Position numbers and translations under genes: made by a program. From Wuchereria bancrofti (Eukaryota > Nematoda > Chromadorea > Rhabditida > Onchocercidae), in the NCBI GenBank assembly GCA_005281725.1, contig SSBO01000012.1, positions 17,898,561 through 17,962,560 of the forward strand: a stretch of DNA of 64,000 nt, read 5' to 3'. The notes beneath the pieces were generated by a model. That model was not told the origin of the DNA, did not search any database, and saw only the letters and a list, made by a program, of their open reading frames with translations. Below, piece by piece: positions 1 to 13,499 of the stretch; position 1 is the first letter of the stretch; each line of letters opens with the position of its first letter.

Positions 1-263
1 CTTCGGTACTTTGTACTGCATGAGAGCTATTGGATAAGATCAGAAATTGATTAAGTTCGCAATCCAAAAATTGAGAAGAAAGAACATTGTGACCAAGCCA
101 AGGGACTAAACCATTGATAACCTAATTACCTTAGAGCTATCACATATGATAAACTACAAATGATGATGGTTTTCATCCTTGATGATGGTTCATCTACTAC
201 TTTTGTTTTCATTTTCTCTTTTTATTTCATTTATTGCTTTTTGAGTTTTCCTTTTCATTTTAG

Positions 264-1781
264 GCTTGGCTGAACCAATTCGTTTAGTACTGGTTGATCA
301 AGGTATAAAGTTTACTGATGATCGTATCAATGCAAGTGATTGGCCTTCTATGAAATCACACTTTGTAAACTATTTTGCTACGTAATGCTTATTTGACCCG
401 TAAATACAGCACTGTTTTTAGTTATATGAAAATTCGAAGAAAATCATATGTTTGTTAACTGTTTATTCTGTTTGTTCAGCATTTTGGACAACTACCTTGT
501 CTTTACGATGGTGATCATCAAATTGTGCAGTCCGGTGCTATTCTGAGACATCTTGCTCGCAAACATAGTAACTGTTTGTGCTGTTTTGATCTCTGTAATT
601 TTCTTGATAGAATCCAGTGCAAAATAGAGCAATTTGTTGTTGAATTTTCAGTAGTTTGCAGATTACAGGTAGTTACAGCAGTCATTCTGTTTATGCAGTT
701 AACACTGATGATTCTTTCATATAGATTTAAATGGTGGAAATGAACTGGAAACGACACATATTGATATGTTCTGTGAAGGCATCCGTGATCTACATACCAA
801 ATATGCAAAAATGATTTACCAGGCTTATGTAAACATCTTTTACCTATTAATTGTGCTATCGTTTACGAAATTTATAGAATTGTTGGACTCGTTTTCATTA
901 GGGTGGTTTTAATCTCGTCATTTTCAAACAGGCAACTAAAGTGATATAGATTATTTGGTCTCATTTCATATTTCTGCATATAAAATGAATTTAGTTCATT
1001 TCATTGGAAGTGGTACGCATTCCAGAATGCTAAAAATCTCTTTGTACAGAGATAAGTAATAGAGGAAAAATTAGAAAAATTAAGTACCAATAATCATTGT
1101 ATTATGATCAATTATTACTGAACCTGTTCACCAATGAATTATTCCTGCAAAAGCACGCTTATATTCATTGCTTTTTAGGACACAGAAAAGGATTCCTACA
1201 TAAAGGATATATTGCCAGTAGAGTTGGCGAAATTTGAAAAGTTGCTTGCTACACGAGACGATGGGAAAAATTTTATTCTAGGAGACAAGGTCCAGGAAAT
1301 CTTGATTAAACTGTAATTATTTTAAACTACATAGAAATACTTGTTATGGATACTATATGATTGAGATGATAAAGTTGATGACGAAATAATATTAATTCCA
1401 GCTTTAAAAGTATTGCATTAACTAAACTATGAGTTTTTAGATTTCATACGTAGATTTCGTCCTTTTCGAAGAACTTGACATTCATCAGATCCTCGATCCG
1501 CACTGCTTGGATAAATTTCCACTCTTAAAAGCTTACCATCAACGAATGGAAGATAGACCTGGACTTAAGGTTGTATCATTCCACCAAAATTTCTTCTGGG
1601 ATTCTTAAGCCAAATAAGAAATTCACAAGAAGCATCCTTTACTTTGATTAGATTTTTTTCCAGTACGATCTACACAGCTTTTTGTATTGTGTTGTACTGT
1701 GTTTTATATATTATGTTGAAGGAGTACTGCGAGCAGCGTAATGCAGCAAAGATACCAGTGAATGGAAATGGAAAACAATGA
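264..1781 (+). CDS. Pi-class glutathione S-transferase (first exon outside window)
   Basis: Cytosolic enzyme that conjugates glutathione to electrophiles; in filariae it is a major detoxification enzyme. Exons read: 264-364, 480-567, 725-828, 1179-1289, 1441-1569, 1722-1781; phases agree. The protein starts mid-domain at LAEPIRLVL and has the thioredoxin-fold part with the glutathione-binding QLPCLYDGD and QSGAILRHLAR segments, then the helical C-terminal domain (ILGDKISYVDF, LDKFPLLKAYHQRMEDRPGLK) and ends NGNGKQ. The first exon (about 11 residues, with the catalytic Tyr) lies before base 1; its equivalent is visible in the second copy at 16193-16226. Adding those 34 bases gives 208 residues, the usual size of filarial pi GSTs. 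Bases 1-263 are intron 1. The donor GTCCAG after exon 5 and the acceptor TTGAAG before the last exon are weak, but the frame is continuous. The gene is convergent with the peroxiredoxin gene. Confidence 0.93.
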
Positions 1782-3338
1782 ATGATAAATGAATGGAAAA
1801 GGAATCTAAAATCAAAAAAAAAGTCTAAAATCTCTTGCTGTTATTTCTTTTCGGGATACTGTAAAACTAGTTTCCATGCAGTTTGTGATACATTTTTATT
1901 ACTAATTTTCCAAGTAAATCAATTTTCTGTTTGCTGTTCTTTAACTTGGCATAATAATGAGAAATCTCTGGTTTTTTAAAAGAGGTCTTTGATAATGAGT
2001 GATATTTCAAGATGAGTGGAAAAAAATGCTAGGATTTTGGTATGAAGTCATTCAGTCATTTAAGCATTTGGTCACTTAGTCATTTAAGAAATTCAGATTT
2101 ATTCATCCCTTAGCTGAAAGAGAGCAATGCGCATCCCTTCGAAGGACTCCTCGTTTTCAATGATTTCCAAATCTTACTGAATCATTTGCAGCCAGTCAGT
2201 CAGATCCACATTACGGATTGTTGATGTGAGCGTGAAGTCACACTATCATTTCATATATGATTCGTACCGTAAACAATTTTATTTATTCGTGGTGAGGGTT
2301 GGTGCTGTTCACGGTTCTATATTATTATTAATTCTGCGGCGCCGATGTCACTAAATTCGATTCTTGTTGGGGCGACAGTAGCATGCAGTGTGATAATGGC
2401 GTAAAGCATAATCCGAGTGACATAAAGTAATAGCTGTTGGATATGAAATGACGCATATGCATGATTTGTTCTACTAACCTCAGCGTATATCATCTCACGT
2501 ACGCATTTTCAAAATGTTATTTTGAGTACTTTCTTTGTTTATTGATGAGAATGAAGCTCAGCAATTCCCTCTAAAAAGTGAGTACCTGTTATTATTACCT
2601 TCAAAGATTTCATGAAGGATGTTGGGTGTTCATATCAGGTTTAATACTCTTGCTGTCATAACTCTAAGCTCAGCAATAGCTGTACAGTCTTTGTATGCTC
2701 CATAAAGTATCACGCTTATACAACAGCAAAAAAGAAATGAACAAATTGAACAGTAAATTATATATACTAAATGCTCGTGGAGTTGTGTACTTTCGCTCCA
2801 ATTGCTGCTACACTACCGCTCATATTGAGTGAGTGCTCAAACGAGCCCAATCGATGTTTGTTATATCCAAAAAAATTAACCCCGGACAATGGTTCTAACT
2901 CCTTGTACAGTGAACGCTGGCTTACAACAAGCGTATGAATAAAGATTTATCAGATGATCTTTACTCTTCATGTAGTAAGAGATGGTTTCTCATAAGAATG
3001 ACTATTAGATCAGAAAATCTTTACAATCAAATTTGGTTTGGAACAAAGGAGCAAATTTCAAAATTAAACAATATATACCCTTTGTTAACAATTGGGAAAT
3101 TCTAGACAAGCAGATAAGTTCACCTACAACGGGAAGATGCTTGTTGAATAAATAATTGCTTACATGAGATGCAATTTGAAACAGTTTTATATTTCTTTAA
3201 ATAATGTTCAATTAAGACAAATTTTAGTGTTGTGGATTAATACAATTTTATTTGATATATTTTGTAAGTTATTTGGAGGTTCGCGAGACTTATTTCGAGC
3301 TTCAATAAAATGGAAAATAAATATAACAAGATGCTCTT
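1782..3338. other. Intergenic DNA between convergent GST and peroxiredoxin genes
   Basis: It carries the 3' ends of two convergent genes. I see no protein-like reading frame of note. Most of it is also present, with many small indels, in the second block at about 18.1-18.5 kb and 19.8-21.27 kb. Confidence 0.6.
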
Positions 3339-5384
3339 TCATTTTGGATGCTCAACCATGCGAAGATAACGTTTTCCAGATGGCAGCTCTACAGTATTTA
3401 TCTTCTCACCAAACAATTTCTTTGCTTCGTTGTCATCAATCGTTGGTACCACGACACAATCATCACCATTCTGTTGCAAAATTAAATCAGCAAATAATGG
3501 AAAGCAATACTTATACAATTTTTAAGCTCAATACTATTCGAAAGCATTCCTAGCTGTGCGTGCTTTCTGCTTGGACAAATTTCCGAGTATATTGAGTACA
3601 ACATTTTAATAAATGTCTTAAGTTTATAACTGTCGATTTAGAAGATTATTCTTATACAAATATTCACCTGCCAGTCGACTGGTGTCGCTACTAATTTAGT
3701 TGCCGTAAGCTGAAGCGAATCAACAACGCGCAATATTTCACTGCAAAATACTAAAGAACGTTAAAATGATAGCTTATATTTGCACAACCCTAAGTATATG
3801 GTCTTGACATTCAATGTTTCGTGCTTTTTGAAGCAGTGATATTCACAGACACCACAAAAAGTAAGGTGAGGTAGTAACCTCACTGGAAACGTCAAATGAA
3901 TAGGAACTATGTTTCCCGAAACTTTTCACTCTAATGATCCTTGAAATATTACATACTATTATAATGGCAGCTCTCTATTGTGCTCTACGTAGGAAATCCT
4001 GTGATCTCTTAATTTAATCTATACTCAAGTTTGACTCAAACTAACCTCACAGTTCTTAAAAATTTTCAATGAACTACTTTTCAGTGTACTCGAAATTGAA
4101 AGAGCACCACAATTCAACATGTTTTAAAGAACATGAATAATTGAATTTGAAACTGAAACGAAAAAGAATAAACGAAGAAGCTTAAGGAGAAAATAAATCG
4201 TTCTTGTCTTCATTTCCATTAATTCATCATGCTGATTCGCAAAACATTTCAAGATATCACATACTCGAAATTTCGTCCCGTTGTTGCGGGATATAGGATG
4301 GAAAGTTTCAACGTTTTCTCAGGTCCAATTATGAACAACTGGAAAAAAATATTAATAGTAACATACGAAACATGCTAGAAATCTTGTGTAATTTTTCAGA
4401 TTTCTAAACGATGCTCCATCTTTAAGATTATACTGGTTTTAATGAAATGAAAAATCCAGCACACATCTTTCATATAATACGGAATTTTTAAACAAAGCAT
4501 AACTTAAGTTCATTTCTTGAATAGCAAGAATTCATGAAAATGGGACTTTAAAAGAATTCTAAACTAACACAACGTGCTGTTAGCGCAGCGCCCTTTTCAT
4601 CACACTCATCCGGATCCATCATTCCCAGTTTACTGGCTAGAGAACGATCATCATCCGCTATTATCGGAAACGGCAGTTTATTCCCTGTGAAGTAAGGAGT
4701 TCTGTGTTAAACGAAGTTCGTAAAGATCTTAAGAAATTAACAAAAGAAATTAACACCAAAGGTGATCATGTTTCAAATAACACGCAGATCTTTCGTAGCT
4801 TAATAATGATAAATAATTTTAAAAGCACAAGATAAAACACCTGAACAGCAGGTATCACTATCACCAAACTTCATTCTGCACAGTTCGATGATATCATCAG
4901 CCCATTTACGGTGCGACTGTACCGAATCACAACTTAAACCAATCAGTTTTACATTCCGTTTCGTGAATTCCGGCTCTAGTTGAACTAGCCTAGCAAGCTC
5001 CGTGGTGCAAACTGGAGTGAAATCTCGTGGGTGAGAAAACAATATTGCCCAACTGCTGTAATTTTGAGCTTTCAAAAATGAACAGTCTAGATCAATATCG
5101 CTTAAAATTGATTCAATTCTCTTACTTCCATGAAATATGTCTACATACTACAAATTCCTCGCAATTCCACAAAAAGGTTACAGATGAAAAGTTCAATAAC
5201 AATGAACGTGATATACAGTATATCGCACTGCATGGTTTTCTGCCGTTTTAATTCCTATTATCGAACTACATGACATAATTACATACTCTTTACCAATCCA
5301 GTCATGGAAACTCGAAATGAAGCTTTCACTGGTCTCGGCTTGGAAATCCGGAAATTTGTCACCAAGCAGGATCCCTTTTGACAT
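3339..5384 (-). CDS. prdx-6: 1-Cys peroxiredoxin (peroxiredoxin-6 type)
   Basis: Thiol peroxidase that reduces hydrogen peroxide and lipid peroxides. Exons on the minus strand: 5287-5384, 4841-5055, 4569-4684, 4265-4338, 3668-3740, 3339-3470; 708 coding bases, 235 residues. The N-terminus [17 protein letters not shown] is followed by the AhpC/TSA domain with the peroxidatic motif [13 protein letters not shown], in which Cys is the active residue, then [31 protein letters not shown] and [20 protein letters not shown]. The C-terminal 1-Cys Prx domain has the VVVPTIDD and [14 protein letters not shown] segments. There is no 2-Cys resolving motif, as expected for Prx6. The start is supported by a TTTCAG acceptor six bases upstream, a likely spliced-leader site. 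A pseudogene copy lies at 21.3-23.1 kb. Confidence 0.95.
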
Positions 5385-6845
5385 TGTTAACTGAAATATA
5401 TTTTTGGTTGGACACGAAAGTTTATGATAAAACGCTTTTCTATTTTAACGTAACCAGAAAAATCAATTAAAATGAAACACGGATGATGGTAATCAGTATG
5501 TGATCAACGAGAAACGCAACACAACAAACACAGAGTACTCTTAGCATCATAGATATACGTTTCTCAAATCGTCGCTTAGATCTCAACTACTTCTAACCAA
5601 TCAAATTTGGAGCAGCTTATTTCGATGAAGCTTTAAAGTTGATAACAAAACTGAGGGAATTTCAAAAACCGGAAGTACGGTTACTTGAAGATAAAATATG
5701 CTAAATGGTATTGCAGAAAAATGAAAAGAAAATGTGTTAATTTAAAAACATTACAACAAAATGAGATCACATTGCCAATGACTACCTCTGCTAAGAATCG
5801 AATGACTAAACTGAACACATGGTCTTACTGCACACTCCAATTTTACAACATATTTAACAGGTAAATGAGTACACGGAGTGCACACACAAAGGAATTTCCG
5901 AATTTCAATGCCAGAATTTTAAAACATCATGCCTCTCATTTGGGAATATTTTTTTACACATTCATAACCAAACACATTTGTTCGATTAGAAGTCTGCGTT
6001 TTTTCTGCTACTAACGAAATTCATTAGTTAGTTAGTGAATATGATAGTGTTGGCTATTACCTGAAATGATTCCAAGTTTCAACTCAAATTCTTGGAGCTG
6101 TTTATACAAAGATACATAAGAAAAAAGAAAATAACAGACAGGTTCACACGAATCAGAAAGGAGCGTTTTGTTTTTCCTTTTCGAGAATATTTGTTTTCAT
6201 TTTCGAAGTAATTATATCTAATACAACAACGAACCAAAATATCAGAGGAAAGTTAAGTAACAAGAATATTTGAAATTTTATGAAACTAAATTTAAGAAGT
6301 AAGATATAGACGCCTTTTTCTTATATTAAATATATTTTCTGAAAAAAAAAATTAGACTCCAGAGTTGTTTTGGATACTGCAAAAATTCTGGAAGAAAATT
6401 ATACATTTAGTTATACATGCAAGTGAGCAAATAACTGCAATGAAGATGAAAGCTGATGCCTAATATTCTTGATGTAGGTTTCACAACGAATCAGAATGAA
6501 AAAAGATTAGATTATTATAAAACAAAAACACAAAAATGTCATTTCCATACGATAAAAATTCTAACACTCTTCTAAACAAATCAATTAAAAAACTCATTAC
6601 ATTTAATTTTTGAGCATACCATAAAATATTTTATAAATTAGTGGTGTACTAAGTATATCATGGACTATTAACGGTACTAAAAAAAAAACAAATATTTCGT
6701 TTAAAAATTTCAGTTATCTCTCTATTTTCTAAAATTTTTCTAAAAGAATGGAATTCGACTAAATTCCGAAAATCCTCACTTTCTTTAAAGATTGTTGGTA
6801 CAAAGAGAATTAATGGACACTGATAATTTTCCACACTTAAAAATA
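5385..6845. other. Intergenic DNA between GET4 and peroxiredoxin genes
   Basis: AT-rich spacer holding the GET4 3' end and the peroxiredoxin promoter side. No supported coding region. It is repeated in the second block at 23150-24146, where the match ends at a deletion junction (about 6416 here). Confidence 0.6.
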
Positions 6846-9462
6846 TCAGTCTAAATCCATATCATCTGTGATATCATCGGTCTGTGCTTCATCCGTTTGA
6901 AATACTCTACCTGCTGTTCTGCTTTTGGATGTACCCGCCAAGCATTCAGTTTTGCTGCTAAGCGGTATGTAAAGCATTTCTTCTGAATCTATTTCAAATT
7001 CTTCAGCTGTTCCTGATTCATTTTCTGGTGATCTTAGCAAGCCTAAAATTTTGACAAGTTGATCCACATAATTTTATGTAGAATCATGAATAGTAAATAC
7101 AGATTCTCAAAAAAGAAGAAAAAATAGCCTGTCTCTAAAGACACAACCTTACAGCTGTTAAAACTTAAAAATTTCCTCAGAGACCTTTCAGATTATTTCT
7201 AAATCAATCACTACTCTTCTACAAAGGATTTACCAGCTTCTCTTCAACACTACCCAAATTCACACAAGCAAATTTCTAAGCAATATAAACTTGTACCATT
7301 CATTAAAAGAACATAAATACCTTTAATCATATTTCCCAAAAAACCACTCGGAACTGCTTGTGGTTGTGGTAAACCCATGTATATTTGACCTATCCTGTCC
7401 AAAAGTTGTTTATACTCCGGATCATGACTGATTTCACTTTCATACTGGTCGATTAGCACTGAGAAATAAGTTATCTGGAAATCAAAATCAGAATAAATGT
7501 TTACAAGATATCACATATGCTACATTAAACTTATGAGAAATTGGAACTAGTTTTATTAAGATAAACCACTGCTCTTTCATAATTTTCTAAGCACATCTAA
7601 ACAGGTAAATACATCGTAAAAAACAAGTGTAATCCTGGCTTTTTATAAAATTTGAATAGCATTTGAACTCCTACGGCAACTACTCAGTACTAACTCTTAT
7701 TCCTTTCTTATTTTTGATACAGTTGTTCAATTTAGCACGAATGTTTTTAAAAGATACCTCTTTATTAGCAATACATATTATAGTAAAATGTAGAAAGTTG
7801 AGCAATGGAAATGGATACGGAAATCCACTTCTAATATCCGGATGAATATCACAATAGCACTGCAGTAATTTTAAGGCACTCTTCGGCTTACGGTCGCATA
7901 GCATCTACAAATAGTAGCAGTGAATGCGAAACACATTCTGTTCTAATAAGAAAGAATAAAGCTTTCAAGAATATTAAGGAAGATAATATAGATTTCTCTA
8001 TATAATATAGAATGGTATCAGTCAATATCATAGTTTGTTTAAAAGGTAACTGAATTAACCTGCAGAACAGCTTGTGCTATGAACAAGTCTTTTTCCGTAG
8101 TATACCCGTACTTCATCTGATATTCACTGAGAAACACTGCAAATGTCTGAAATTAAAATCTTCATATTAAAATGAACTCAGAAGAATTAAAGATCTTCTA
8201 AAACGAGAAAAAGACATAAAAGTTATAAGAAACAGCTGCACAATAAAGTGTAATTAAATTGGCTAAATCAATATTGCTTGCTAAACTGCACTGATAGAAG
8301 ACATCAAGATGTCACAAACCAAACAGTGCATGCTCTATTGAAAGCCAGAAATTCAACTGAATCGTTGATAAATTATAAAAATGAAAAAAGTAAAAAAGCC
8401 TACTTCTGGATTATCAGAATACATAAAATGACTTCTCGCGTTGATGTAATTTCCTTCACGCCACAGCAACTTTGCAATGCGACTAAAACGGTATCAGTTG
8501 AATTTAAAAACAAGAATGAAATGAAAACAAAATATTTCAGGAGTCTTCAAAATGATTAATTTATAAGTCAATTTGTTATTTAAGCTCAACTAACAAATGC
8601 AATCCGGGATGACCCCGTCGCCGATAGCGTTTCCTATCCCCTACAGCCATCGACCATTTAACACCTAGTGATATATACTGCAATCTTCGATCTTCTCGCT
8701 CCGAATTAGCTTCCAAATCTTTTTCCAGTTGAGCTGGCAAAAGATTAAGCAACTGAAAGGTACTTGCGATGGTCAATTAAGATTTTCATGATCCATTTTT
8801 TAGCAGTTTAGTTTTATTGCCATTCCCAATTAACCCCCTAAATATCGACCTTCAACGAGGATTTACCTTAACATACTGCACCTTCATGTGCAAAATCAAG
8901 TTTCGAGAACAAAAACTTTAAACACGGTGGAATAAGTAAAGTGCATGCATCTTGATGTCCTAAAATAGCTCAGTATACGTTAAATTATCCCTGTTTATAC
9001 TCATCAAGAATAAAATAAGGATGTAAATCAACTTCATCGAAACGATCTAAAACAACTGAAGAGACAGGTGTTTTCGACTTCTCCAAAGCCTCTACAAATA
9101 GTTCGGCAAGATCGATTGCACTTGCTGCTTCCCTTTCTGTAATATCATAATATCACATGAATTAAAAGAAATACATTGAGTACAAGCAGAAACAGTCCAT
9201 ATTAAGAAAACAGAAGTATGCATAAAGCATTAATAAAATTATTTGCCGAATATTCAATTTCGAGAGATATTAGATAGCCGAGATCTATGATGACAGATTA
9301 ACCTGCTAGAAGTCGTAATATACCACTATACAGCATATCCTGTAACTCTTGCCATTTCCCTTGGTTAGACAATCGATTGTACAATGTGCGGTAAATCTGA
9401 TGTGCCTCATAGCAGTTACCATTTTCAAAGCACAACCGCAACTTCTCCTCAACCCGAGACAT
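6846..9462 (-). CDS. GET4: GET4 / TRC35, tail-anchored protein targeting factor
   Basis: Cytosolic scaffold of the GET/TRC pathway; with GET5/UBL4A and BAG6 it hands tail-anchored membrane proteins to the GET3/TRC40 ATPase. Eight exons on the minus strand: 9303-9462, 9033-9136, 8595-8752, 8404-8482, 8060-8146, 7758-7904, 7321-7474, 6846-7042; 1086 coding bases, 361 residues, all phases consistent. Recognised by alignment to human GET4 as I remember it: RVEEKLR, YEAHQIYRTLYNR, GVKWS, GHPGLH, LLWREGNY, DLFIAQAVLQ, the PLLNFLHF segment and the hallmark LLDRIGQIYMGLPQPQ followed by GFLGNMIKG. The alpha-helical-repeat family domain fills most of the protein. The acidic C-terminal tail (about 65 residues, ending DDMDLD) is longer than in human. 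An acceptor-like AAATTGCAG lies about 22 bases upstream of the ATG. Confidence 0.92.
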
Positions 9463-10381
9463 CTTAAATAATCCACCGCAACTGCAATTTCGAAAAACAG
9501 TCCTTAATTCCTCGCTCTGAACGTCATTTCTAAGCAGTCAGGTAACACTCATAAACTTTTCTGCCCTCTCTCTTTCGACTAAGGAACAAAGAACTTCGAC
9601 GCCAAAAACAGCTCGATGACCACAACCTAGATTCAAAGGCCGCTTTATCTTAACACAAAACTTGAAGCCTGCTATGCTGGCAATAGAACATTAAGATAGT
9701 GCAAAAACCTTATTCCAGAGAACTCAATCTCCTAATACAGGACTCCGCAAACTTCACCCAATTAAAAAAAAGCACAATTCTTTCCTCTACATGTTCCGTC
9801 CTTACGCTCAAGTACTTACAGATACTAATACGCACATCAGGCAAACAAAATTACAAATGGCAACTTCCACGTAAAATAATCATAATGTTAGAATAATTAC
9901 GATCACTTTATTCTTCAGAAATTATTTCCGAATCAGTCCCGAAACATACATCATCTTTATATCAGTCAATAATAACAGCACATTTCGCATAATACCAGAA
10001 AATACGGCACGGACATGTCCGAAAACAGTGCATTTTGTATAATCATTTTAAATTAATCCGTTTGAATACGGAATTTTATACCACATAGAAAATCTGTTAA
10101 ATTCTCCTAAAATAGTATGTACTGCTTTTTAACATTCATAATTTTCGCTAAGTATCCTTCAACCAAACAAACTAAATATTACGGTGAATGAAAGATTTGC
10201 GATTTTGGGAAAATTGCTTAAAAACTTTAATTAATACGACATCGAAAAAAAAAAGATGTGTGCAATAATGTTCGGTTGAAATGGTACAATTATAAATAAA
10301 CTACTATAGAAAGTACCACTGCACTTAACAATACAACAAGATGAAACAAAACAACACGGAACATTCGGGTTAGGTAGACTT
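9463..10381. other. Spacer between hnRNP copy 1 and GET4
   Basis: 3' untranslated region of the hnRNP gene and 5' flank of GET4. Short open frames here are not protein-like. The same sequence, with indels, lies at 25340-26256. Confidence 0.6.
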
Positions 10382-12128
<1,747 letters not shown>

Positions 12129-12275
12129 CTAAATAGTACAGAAAATACTTTTAAAAAATATTGCATTCAACTAACCTCGCAGCACCCAACACAATAATAA
12201 AGAAGAGACACTGATGTTTCAAGACAGGAAGCACAGGATGGATACATGCAGCACCTGTTTTAACTGTTTAAGCTA

Positions 12276-12276
12276 N
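12276..12276. other. Single-N scaffold join
   Basis: One ambiguous base interrupts intron 1 of hnRNP copy 1. To the left the sequence matches copy 2 (to about 28143); to the right it does not. The two sides may not be adjacent in the genome. Confidence 0.75.
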
Positions 12277-12892
12277 AGCAGTTATAATGTAATTTCTGAG
12301 AATTTTTGATCTTTATGTACCTCTATTAAAATAACTATAGCTAAAACCACGCCTACTTTTTTGATATATAAACTATACTCGATGTTAAAAATTGGCAGTT
12401 GTTGATATTACTACGCTTGATTAACCTCATCCCTCCTGTTATCTTTACCATTGGCAAATAAAGCTTTAACTCATCTCCTTCATCCACAACGTAACACACA
12501 TAAACACACCTTATTCCCTACCAACTTGGTGCAACCAAACCCTCCAAATCATCACAAACCTTCAAGCCTCTACACACAACATACAGACGTCCTCTACTTA
12601 TTCCAACTATTGACTAACTACAAATACTTCAACAAAACTCCACGACATTTGCTTCTAATGCTTCTTTAGACAGCAAAGACAAAACAAAGAATAGAAGATC
12701 CAAAAATAGAAATCACTGACTTTAACCTCAGTTAAATAAAACATATATGAAAGGATTCCTAACCCTGTTTCACAAGAATATTTGAGCTAAGTATTGAAAC
12801 CTGATTTCCAATAGCTGAAAATGTTTGAGTATATCAAACTCCAAAATGCTACACTAAAAAATTTCTCTCAAGTAAAAAAAAATTGAAAATAC
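12277..12892. other. G-poor, A/C-rich spacer, no gene
   Basis: Between the N and the importin exons. Bases 12430-12640 are strikingly poor in G on the plus strand and rich in ACA, CTC and CCA words. The open frame there is a product of that composition rather than protein-like. Expected as intron 2 of the importin-like gene if the scaffold join is correct. Confidence 0.45.
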
Positions 12893-13499
12893 CAATAGTA
12901 GATCGAGCAACTTCAGCAATGACATCAGTCAAACGTTTCCGAAGCACGCCATTTTGCTCTTCAGTAGCTAATTTTAAAAGCTGCTCACAAAACTGCTGCT
13001 GATTTTCTTTAGACCAAGCAGGCCATAACTCATCCCATCTGTTCGACAAAATTCTTCGCATTAATACTAGACACAATGACCGTATCTGGAAACCATGAAA
13101 TTCTAAGATGAAGCATATTTAGAACATCAACCTTCAATTATCAGCAAAGAATACCTGATTTGTTATGAAATTTGCAATATCCCAAATATATCAAATGAAT
13201 GCACAATTTTTCACAAACAATACATGGCATCTATAACGCTAAGTGCTTACTCTCGACACAATGCCACATTGCATAATTCACATCAAATAATTAAAGAGAA
13301 AATAATCTTTCATTTGGAAGAAAACATTCAGGAACCATACCTCAATACCAACATTTTGGTCCATAAATAATTGAAATAACAGCTGGGCCTTTGTTAATAA
13401 TTCAATATTCCCATACTGTTTTTCTGCTTCTTTCCTTGCTTCGTTTTCAGGAAAAAGCATGCGAGTGATTAAGTCATTGAAGTCTTGCAAAGTAGTCAT
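12893..13499 (-). CDS. imb-3: Importin-5 (karyopherin beta-3) like, N-terminal exons only
   Basis: Two exons on the minus strand: 13341-13499 (53 codons from the ATG) and 12893-13085 (64 codons plus one base, ending at a GT donor). The product begins MTTLQDFNDLITRMLFPENE and continues ARKEAEKQYGNI, then SLCLVLMRRIL, RWDELWPAW and LRKRLTDVIAEVAR. This matches the first HEAT repeats of importin-5/RanBP5, a nuclear import receptor for ribosomal proteins and histones, as I remember the human protein. A full importin-5 has about 1100 residues, so only about one tenth is here. The rest must lie beyond the scaffold join at 12276 or the gene is truncated. No downstream exon is visible in 12277-12892. 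Confidence 0.75.

Noticed and set aside
518..808. Minus-strand frame across the GST exons, repeated at 16838 and 18540
   Set aside because: Shadow of GST exons 3-4 on the opposite strand; its copies only reflect the duplication.
3164..3553. 129-codon plus-strand frame
   Set aside because: Antisense to the last peroxiredoxin exon, which is protein-like and phase-consistent on the minus strand.
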